From the NCBI GenBank assembly GCA_905339235.1, contig CAJPFG010000023.1, positions 25,621 through 89,620 on the forward strand: DNA of 64,000 bases. Reading direction: 5' to 3'. This document shows, one piece after another, positions 58,819 through 64,000 of the stretch. Numbering within the stretch: position 1 is the first letter of the stretch; the number at the start of each line of letters is the position of its first letter. The notes beneath the pieces are model-generated. The model did not search any database and was not told the origin of the DNA. It saw only the letters and a list, made by a program, of their open reading frames with translations. A program made the translations under genes and the position numbers. Source of the stretch: Phycisphaerales bacterium (lineage in GTDB: Bacteria; Planctomycetota; Phycisphaerae; Phycisphaerales; UBA1924).

Positions 58819-60561
58819 ATGGACATCATGCGTCGCACGCTCGCGACGATCCAGAAAAACCTTGGCGGTCTGACGAGCACCCACAAACTCCTTGTGGCGT
58901 GCCTCGTGGTGATCGTCGTCCTGGGGCTCTCGCTGGTGGCGATCCTGACGGGCCGGCCGAGCATGGTGGAACTGTGGCCCGGCGCCGCCACGGAAGACCT
59001 GCAGCGGGCAAAACTCCACCTCGACAACCAGCGCATCCCCAACGAAATGACCGACGGCCGGCTGCTGGTTGCGAGCGGCGACCTCGCCCGCGCTCAGTCC
59101 GGGCTCACCAACGCCAACGTGCTGCCCAACGACAAGGCCATGTACTTCCAGACACTGCTCGAGAAGCAGTCGTTCATGAACTCCGCGGCCGACAACAACC
59201 GCAACTTCCGAATCGCTCTGCAGAATGAACTGGGGAGGATGATTTCGGATCTCAACGGCGTGGACAGCGGGCGGGTGCTCCTGGACGTTCCCGAGACCCG
59301 GGGGCTTGGCATCGGTGTGCGCACCCCAAAGGCGACCGTCACTGTCAAGTCCGACAACGGGCGGGGGCTGCCCCAGTCGGTCGTGGACGGGGTGGCGCAC
59401 CTCGTCGAGGGAAGCGTTGCGGGGTTGACGTTGACGAACGTGACCGTCGTGGACGCGGCCACCGGCGCTCACCGGATGGTGACCACCGACGAGAACACCG
59501 CGCCGACAATCGCCATGGAGCAGGCCGCGAAGGTCGAGGCCCAGGCGCGGGCGAAGATGCAGGAGATGCTGTCGCATATCCCCGGGGTGGTGGTCACAGT
59601 GACCGCCTCGGTGGACGTCACGCGGAGCACCTCGCAGACACAGTCGTTCTTGCCGGTGGGAAAGGGGTCGGTCTCCGCCGAGAAGCGCACCTCTACAACC
59701 ACGAACAACACCAGCGAGGCGACGGGCGCGGCGGTCCCGGGCGTGCAGGCGAACCAGGCCGCGGACATCACGCGGGCCCCGGGCCTGACGGGCTCGAAGA
59801 CCGATTCGAACGAGGAAACCGCGGAGTTCGACACGAGGTTCGGCAACAAGACCGAGACAGTCGTCGATCCTCGCGGCAACTCGCTCTCGGTCGCGGTGTC
59901 GGTCAACGTGCCGCGCGGGTACGTCGTCAAACTGCTCCAGGGCGACGCGAAGCCGGGCGACACCGGGGCCGCGCCGGCGAATGCGCCCGACGAGCAGGCG
60001 ATCGCGGCCAAGTTCGCCAAGGACGTCGAGCCGGGGATCGTCAACAGTCTCACGCCGCACCTGCGCACGATGATCGCGCAGGCCAACGCCGGGGCCAAGC
60101 CGGATGAACTCAAGGCGCTGCTGAAGGACTCGATCAGCGTCGCGATGGTGCCCGGGGACCTTCCGGCGGTGATCGAAACACAGACCGCGGGGCTGTTGGG
60201 CGGGCTCGCGGCGGGATCGCCCAACGGGATGTTCTCGCTGGGCGGCGGGCTGATCGACAAGGCCGTGCTGGTCGTGCTCTCGCTGATGGCCATGGGCCTC
60301 ATGATCATGATGGTGCGCAAGGCGGGGCGCAAGTCCGACACGCCGTCGGCCGAGGAACTGGTCGGCTTGCCGCCGGCGCTGGAGTCCGCCGCGGACGTCA
60401 TCGGCGAGGCCGACGAGGGCGAGACGGCGCTGGCGGGGATCGAGGTGGGCGAGCAGGAGATGGAAGCGGCGAAGCGCCTGGAGCAGGTTGAGGACATGGT
60501 GGGCAAGGACCCGGGCGGCACGGCCAAGATGCTGAGCCGGTGGATCAACATCGAGGAGTAA
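58819..60561 (+). CDS. fliF: Flagellar MS-ring protein FliF
   Basis: Forms the MS ring in the inner membrane, the base of the motor and export gate. 580 residues from ATG 58819 with GGAGG upstream; the frame opens at 58741, but that part has no coding character. Membrane helices at about 35-57 (LLVACLVVIVVLGLSLVAI) and about 482-502 (AVLVVLSLMAMGLMIMMV). Ring-building motifs 1-3 lie in between (VELWPGAATEDLQRAKLHLD, RIALQNELGRMISDLNGVDS, LVEGSVAGLTLTNVTVVDAA). The C-terminal tail (MEAAKRLEQVEDMVGKDPGG plus MLSRWI) binds FliG. Confidence 0.94.
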   Translation: MDIMRRTLATIQKNLGGLTSTHKLLVACLVVIVVLGLSLVAILTGRPSMVELWPGAATEDLQRAKLHLDNQRIPNEMTDGRLLVASGDLARAQSGLTNANVLPNDKAMYFQTLLEKQSFMNSAADNNRNFRIALQNELGRMISDLNGVDSGRVLLDVPETRGLGIGVRTPKATVTVKSDNGRGLPQSVVDGVAHLVEGSVAGLTLTNVTVVDAATGAHRMVTTDENTAPTIAMEQAAKVEAQARAKMQEMLSHIPGVVVTVTASVDVTRSTSQTQSFLPVGKGSVSAEKRTSTTTNNTSEATGAAVPGVQANQAADITRAPGLTGSKTDSNEETAEFDTRFGNKTETVVDPRGNSLSVAVSVNVPRGYVVKLLQGDAKPGDTGAAPANAPDEQAIAAKFAKDVEPGIVNSLTPHLRTMIAQANAGAKPDELKALLKDSISVAMVPGDLPAVIETQTAGLLGGLAAGSPNGMFSLGGGLIDKAVLVVLSLMAMGLMIMMVRKAGRKSDTPSAEELVGLPPALESAADVIGEADEGETALAGIEVGEQEMEAAKRLEQVEDMVGKDPGGTAKMLSRWINIEE

Positions 60562-60564
60562 CGG

Positions 60565-61605
60565 ATGGCGCGCAAGCCGCACGAAAAACTGCCCAGCAGC
60601 GCGACGGAACTCGAGGGTATCACCAAGGCGGCGGTGCTGCTTCTGGCGGTGGGGCCCGAGAAGGCCTCGTCGGTCCTTAAGCAGTTGGATCCCCGCGCGG
60701 TGGAGGAAGTCACGCGCGAACTGGCGAGCCTGGGACGCGTGCCCAAGGACCTGCAGGACGCGGTGATCGAAGAGTTCTACAGCGTCTCCATCGCGTCGCA
60801 GTACGCAAACGAGGGAAACCTGGACTACGCGAAGGAAATCCTGAAAAACTCGCTGGATGCCAAGTCGGCGGAGCGCATGCTCGGCCAGATCCAGACGCAG
60901 GTTCAGCGCACGCCGTTCTCGTTTCTGCAGCGTGCGGAGAGCGAGAATCTGATGACGTTCATCCAGGACGAGCACCCGCAGACGATCGCGTTGATCCTGT
61001 GCCACCTGCCGCACCACAAGGCCGGCGAGATCGTGGGCGGCCTGCCGCTGCAGAAGCAGATCGAGGTCATCAAGCGGGTGGCGAACATGGAGCAAACCAA
61101 CCCGGAAGTGATCCGGGAGGTCGAGAAGGGGCTGGAGAGCCGCCTGTCGAGCATGCTCGTGCAGAGCATGGAAAAGGCCGGCGGGGTGGACACGGTCGCG
61201 GAGATTCTCAACCTGACCGATCGCTCGACCGAGAAAGCGATCATGGAGGGGCTGGAGACCGACGACCCGGACCTGGTCGAGCAGATCCGGCGGCTCATGT
61301 TCGTGTTCGAGGACATCCTCAAGGTCAACGACAAGGGCATCCAGGCCGTTCTCAAGGAAGTGGACAACAGCGAACTGGCGATGGCGCTCAAGACCGCGAG
61401 CGAGGATCTGAAGTCGAAGATCTTCAAGAACATGTCCGAACGCGCGGCCTCGCTGATCAAGGAAGACATGCAGTACATGGGCCCGGTCAAGATCAGCGAC
61501 GTCGAGGCGGCCCAGCAGCGCGTGGTGGACACCGTGCGGCGGCTCGAAGAGGCCGGGGAGGTCGTGGTCGAAGGGCGTGGCGGCGACACCGAGTTGATGG
61601 TCTGA
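60565..61605 (+). CDS. fliG: Flagellar motor switch protein FliG
   Basis: Rotor protein that interacts with MotA and couples ion flow to rotation. 346 residues, starting three bases after fliF. The N-terminal FliF-binding part is GITKAAVLLLAVGPEKASSV. The middle domain has the EHPQTIALIL motif (DEHPQTIALILCHLPHHKAG). The C-terminal torque domain has LVEQIRRLMFVFEDILKVND and the charged stretch NDKGIQAVLKEVDNSELAMA, with LKTASEDLKSKIFKNMSERA. It is complete and ordinary. Confidence 0.95.
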   Translation: MARKPHEKLPSSATELEGITKAAVLLLAVGPEKASSVLKQLDPRAVEEVTRELASLGRVPKDLQDAVIEEFYSVSIASQYANEGNLDYAKEILKNSLDAKSAERMLGQIQTQVQRTPFSFLQRAESENLMTFIQDEHPQTIALILCHLPHHKAGEIVGGLPLQKQIEVIKRVANMEQTNPEVIREVEKGLESRLSSMLVQSMEKAGGVDTVAEILNLTDRSTEKAIMEGLETDDPDLVEQIRRLMFVFEDILKVNDKGIQAVLKEVDNSELAMALKTASEDLKSKIFKNMSERAASLIKEDMQYMGPVKISDVEAAQQRVVDTVRRLEEAGEVVVEGRGGDTELMV

Positions 61606-61639
61606 GGAACGCCCCCGTGGGCGGTTGGGAGCGGTCGGC

Positions 61640-62347
61640 ATGGCGGTGCTGCGTATGGGTGAGGCGATGCGCACGACGGCGGGGGCCGTGGTGCTTGACC
61701 TCGGCGACCTGAAGCGCCAGGGGGAGGCCATTCGCGCGCGCTCCCAGGCCCAGGCCGAGGAGATTGTGCGAGACGCCCATCGCGAGCGAGAGGCCCTGAT
61801 CGCGGGCGCACGCGAAGAGGGTCGCGCGGAGGGCATGCGGGCCGGCCGCGAGGATGGCATGCGGGCCGGCCGCGAGGAGGGCAAGGCCGCGGCGGTTGCG
61901 GAACGGCGGGCCGCTCTGCAGGCGCTCGAAAAGTCGTGGAGCGATGCCCTCGCCGAGTTTGTGCGGATGCGCGAGCACCTGATGATCGAGGCACGTTCCG
62001 ACATCGTGCGGCTGGCCCTCGAGATCGCGCAACGCGTGACGCGGCGGAAGGTCGACGCCGACCCCGGCGTGGTGGGCGAACTGCTCGGGGCGGTGCTGGC
62101 TCTGATTACGCGTCCGACCCGGCTCTCGGTGCGGCTGCACCCGGAGGACGAACCGCTGGCCCGCGAGGTGCTGCCGGCGCTGCTCGAGTCGCTCTCGCAC
62201 GTCGAGCACGTCGAACTCCGGCCCGACCCCTCGCTCCCGAAGGGTTCGTGCATCGCCCGGACCCCGACGGGCTCGGAGATTGATGCCTCCGTCACGACGC
62301 AACTCGACCGCATCGCGAGTGCGCTGCTTCCGGAGGGCTCGGCGTGA
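61640..62347 (+). CDS. fliH: Flagellar export regulator FliH
   Basis: Regulator of the export ATPase FliI; brings it to the export gate. 235 residues from ATG 61640. N-terminal coiled coil (RSQAQAEEIVRDAHREREAL) with GREEGRAEG-type repeats, in which a perfect 24-base tandem duplication (61832-61879) gives GMRAGRED then GMRAGREE. The C-terminal half is the FliH/HrpE/YscL domain: IVRLALEIAQRVTRRKVD and LVRLHPED-like SVRLHPEDEPLAREVLPALL, ending with EIDASVTTQLDRIASAL. Its stop overlaps the fliI start as GTGA. Confidence 0.88.
   Translation: MAVLRMGEAMRTTAGAVVLDLGDLKRQGEAIRARSQAQAEEIVRDAHREREALIAGAREEGRAEGMRAGREDGMRAGREEGKAAAVAERRAALQALEKSWSDALAEFVRMREHLMIEARSDIVRLALEIAQRVTRRKVDADPGVVGELLGAVLALITRPTRLSVRLHPEDEPLAREVLPALLESLSHVEHVELRPDPSLPKGSCIARTPTGSEIDASVTTQLDRIASALLPEGSA
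61832..61879. repeat. 24-bp tandem duplication in fliH
   Basis: Two adjacent 24-base units (61832-61855 and 61856-61879) that differ only at the last base. They add or remove eight residues of the G-x3-G-type coiled-coil region without changing the frame. Confidence 0.85.
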
Positions 62348-63741
62348 CGCTGCTGTCCCCGGTATTCGATGCCGTCCGGCGTGTTGAGCCGCTGCGGATC
62401 ACGGGCCGCGTGGTTGCGGTGCGGGGGCTGACCGTGCTGGTGGACGACCTTCCGCTGCCGATCGGCTCGCTGGTCCGATTCGGGGCGGGGCGGACCCCGC
62501 GGTTCGATGAGCGGGGCGGGGTGCTCCATGGCGAGATCGTCGGCTTCTCGCGCGAGCACAGCGTCGTGATGCTGCTCGGGCAGACTTGCGGGGTCACGCC
62601 CGGCGACGCGGTGGTCGGCGACGAGGTCGCGCAGACCGCGCCGGTTGGATGGCGCATGCTCGGCCGATGCATCGATGGGCTGGGGCGGCCGCTCGACGAA
62701 CTCGGCCCGATCCACGACCGGATTCACGCGCCGCTGAGCCCCGAGCCGATCCCGGCGATGCGCCGATGCCGCATCGACCGGCAGTTGGTGACCGGAGTCA
62801 AGGCCCTGGACCTCATGACGCCGGTGGGGCGGGGGCAACGGCTGGGAATTTTCGCCGGTCCGGGCGTGGGAAAGAGCACGTTGCTGGGCACGATCGCGCG
62901 GCGCACCGCGGCGGACGTGAGCGTCATCGCGCTGATCGGCGAGCGAGGGCGCGAGGTCAAGGACTTCATCGACCACAGCCTGGGGCCCGAAGGGCTGGCC
63001 CGATCGGTGGTCGTCGTGGCGACGGGCGACGAGTCGCCGCTGATGCGGCTGCGCGCCGCGAAACTCGCGTGCACGGCGGCCGAGTTTTTCCGCGACCAGG
63101 GGCGCGACGTGCTGCTCATGATGGACTCCATCACCCGCTTCGCGCACGCCCAGCGGCAGATCGGGCTGTCGGCGGGCGAGCCGCCCGCGACCAAAGGGTA
63201 CACGCCCAGCGTCTTCGCGCAACTGGCGCTGTTGCTGGAGCGGGCGGGTGTCATCGACGTGCCCTCCACGGCCGCGGCGAAGCGAGGTTCCATCACCGGA
63301 CTCTACACGATCCTGGTCGAGGGCGACGACATGACCGAGCCGATCTCGGACGCGGTCCGCGGCATTCTCGACGGGCACGTCATCCTCTCCCGCAAACTTG
63401 TGCAGAAAGCGCATTACCCGGCGGTGGACGTGCTGGATTCGGTCAGCCGCGTCGCGGATGACGTGACCACAGAGGACCACGCGGTGGCGCGGCGGCAGAT
63501 CATCCGGATGCTGGCCGCGTACCGCGACGTGGAAGACCTGGTCCAGATCGGCGCGTACGCCAAGGGGAGCAACGCCGACGCGGACATCGCGATCGAGTTC
63601 AACCGAAGGCTCAACGACATGCTGCGGCAGGACAGGGGCGACGCAACGCCGTTCGAGCGGGCGCGGGGCCAGATGCAGCAACTTGCGAAAGAGACCGCCG
63701 AAGGCGTTCAACGCATTCTCAAGTCGAAGGGAGCCCGCTAG
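62344..63741 (+). CDS. fliI: Flagellum-specific ATP synthase FliI
   Basis: ATPase of the flagellar type III export apparatus. 465 residues from GTG 62344, overlapping the fliH stop. Beta-barrel N-terminus with VRRVEPLRITGRVVAVRGLT. Catalytic domain: RCRIDRQLVTGVKALDLMTP, Walker A GPGVGKSTLL, GERGREVKDFI, Walker B VLLMMDSITRFAHAQRQIG, PPATKGYTPSVF and ITGLYTILVEGDDMTEPISD. All residues expected of an active F1-like ATPase are there. The C-terminal helical domain is complete. Confidence 0.95.
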   Translation: MTLLSPVFDAVRRVEPLRITGRVVAVRGLTVLVDDLPLPIGSLVRFGAGRTPRFDERGGVLHGEIVGFSREHSVVMLLGQTCGVTPGDAVVGDEVAQTAPVGWRMLGRCIDGLGRPLDELGPIHDRIHAPLSPEPIPAMRRCRIDRQLVTGVKALDLMTPVGRGQRLGIFAGPGVGKSTLLGTIARRTAADVSVIALIGERGREVKDFIDHSLGPEGLARSVVVVATGDESPLMRLRAAKLACTAAEFFRDQGRDVLLMMDSITRFAHAQRQIGLSAGEPPATKGYTPSVFAQLALLLERAGVIDVPSTAAAKRGSITGLYTILVEGDDMTEPISDAVRGILDGHVILSRKLVQKAHYPAVDVLDSVSRVADDVTTEDHAVARRQIIRMLAAYRDVEDLVQIGAYAKGSNADADIAIEFNRRLNDMLRQDRGDATPFERARGQMQQLAKETAEGVQRILKSKGAR

Positions 63742-63744
63742 GCC

Positions 63745-64000
63745 ATGGCCCGATTCGTGTTCGAACTCGAGGCGGTGCTCACGGAGCGCAAGGCGGCCGA
63801 GCGGCGCAAGCAACTCGCGGTGGCCGCGCTGGAGCGGGAGCGATCCGGCATGGAGCAACTCATCCGCGAATGCCAGCAGGGCATCCTGTCGGCGCGTGAA
63901 GCCCTGCGCGAGCAACTCGATCCCGGGCGCGCCGTGGACCTGCACTCGGTCCGGTTGCAGGCTGGCGCTTCGCTCCACCTCGTCGCGCGGGCGCAGAAGG
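63745..64000 (+). CDS. fliJ: Flagellar export protein FliJ (3' partial)
   Basis: Start of fliJ, cut off by the window end after 85 codons; it begins three bases after the fliI stop. FliJ is a coiled-coil chaperone that joins FliI to the export gate FlhA. Seen: RFVFELEAVLTERKAAERRK, a leucine/alanine/glutamate-rich helix continuing through ALEREREQ-like LEREERSGMEQLIREC, and further alanine/arginine-rich helix. The family call rests on position after fliI and the coiled-coil start (RFxFxLxxVLxxRxxxE). Confidence 0.82.
   Translation, partial: MARFVFELEAVLTERKAAERRKQLAVAALERERSGMEQLIRECQQGILSAREALREQLDPGRAVDLHSVRLQAGASLHLVARAQK

Noticed and set aside
58705..63978. A 1757-codon open frame on the minus strand across the flagellar genes
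   Set aside because: It is antisense to fliF-fliI, whose products are unmistakable. The Arg/His/Asp-rich peptide is the usual mirror of high-GC coding sequence.

Overview
The window comes from a high-GC, Gram-negative, flagellated bacterium, most probably a planctomycete of the class Phycisphaerae. The evidence is indirect but consistent. There are two secreted paralogues that end in the tandem 'NGFDIQ' GC-type dockerin. There are several zinc-ribbon membrane proteins with CxxC...CPECG knuckles. There is a Tricorn-like protease with a Lys/Glu/Pro-rich linker, a Ser/Thr kinase with TPR repeats, LpxI (lipid A), a long flagellar operon and many GTG/TTG starts. No 16S rRNA is present, so the assignment is an inference.

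Layout. 1-4055: resB-ccsA, system II cytochrome c maturation; ccsA starts at a TTG that overlaps the resB stop. 4073-10116: DNA glycosylase, a conserved small protein, a YtfQ-type sugar-binding protein followed by a fused double permease with no ATPase gene, an AI-2E-type exporter and an RRM RNA-binding protein. 10376-19153: MmcQ/YjbR, RNHCP zinc protein, lipoprotein, ankyrin protein, Fn3 protein, YdcF-type protein, a protein built of about six helix-turn-helix units, RsmH and a secreted protein with a sorting-tail-like end.

19154-23060 is the accessory part. It holds relics of an RNHCP gene and of an antitoxin gene, a 56-residue zinc-knuckle protein, an intact toxin-antitoxin pair, a cluster of hairpin repeats, a 21-bp tandem repeat array, purine-rich tracts, and a trypsin-like protease next to a membrane-protein gene with an apparent frameshift. 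Base composition from about 21.4 to 23.0 kb is visibly less GC-rich than the flanks.

23065-43388 is housekeeping and regulation: IspG, a zinc-ribbon membrane protein, a TraB-like protein carrying a GspG-like domain, a lipase-like hydrolase, a kinase/sigma-54 regulator pair, an ECF-like sigma factor, Tricorn protease, an inositol-phosphatase family enzyme, a Fur-family regulator, the Ser/Thr kinase, PilZ, Obg, a glycosyltransferase, an FtsJ-like methyltransferase, LpxI, a small zinc protein and tRNA-Val(GAC). 43452-48687 holds the two dockerin paralogues and a polyferredoxin/TPR membrane protein.

48850-64000 reads as one long, closely packed rightward run. It starts with a conserved hypothetical protein, a lipoprotein, an RDD membrane protein and a TPR protein, joined by ATGA/TTGA overlaps. 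It continues with an FlgN-like protein, a histidine kinase and a sigma-54 activator (FlrB/FlrC-like). Then come a hairpin terminator, a sigma-54-type promoter, and flgB-flgC-fliE-fliF-fliG-fliH-fliI-fliJ. The activator pair probably controls the basal-body genes next to it.

No single undescribed system stands out beyond doubt. The best leads are the TraB/GspG fusion, the multi-HTH protein, the protease plus frameshifted membrane-protein module, the small toxin-antitoxin pair with its relic copy, and the double permease without an ATPase.
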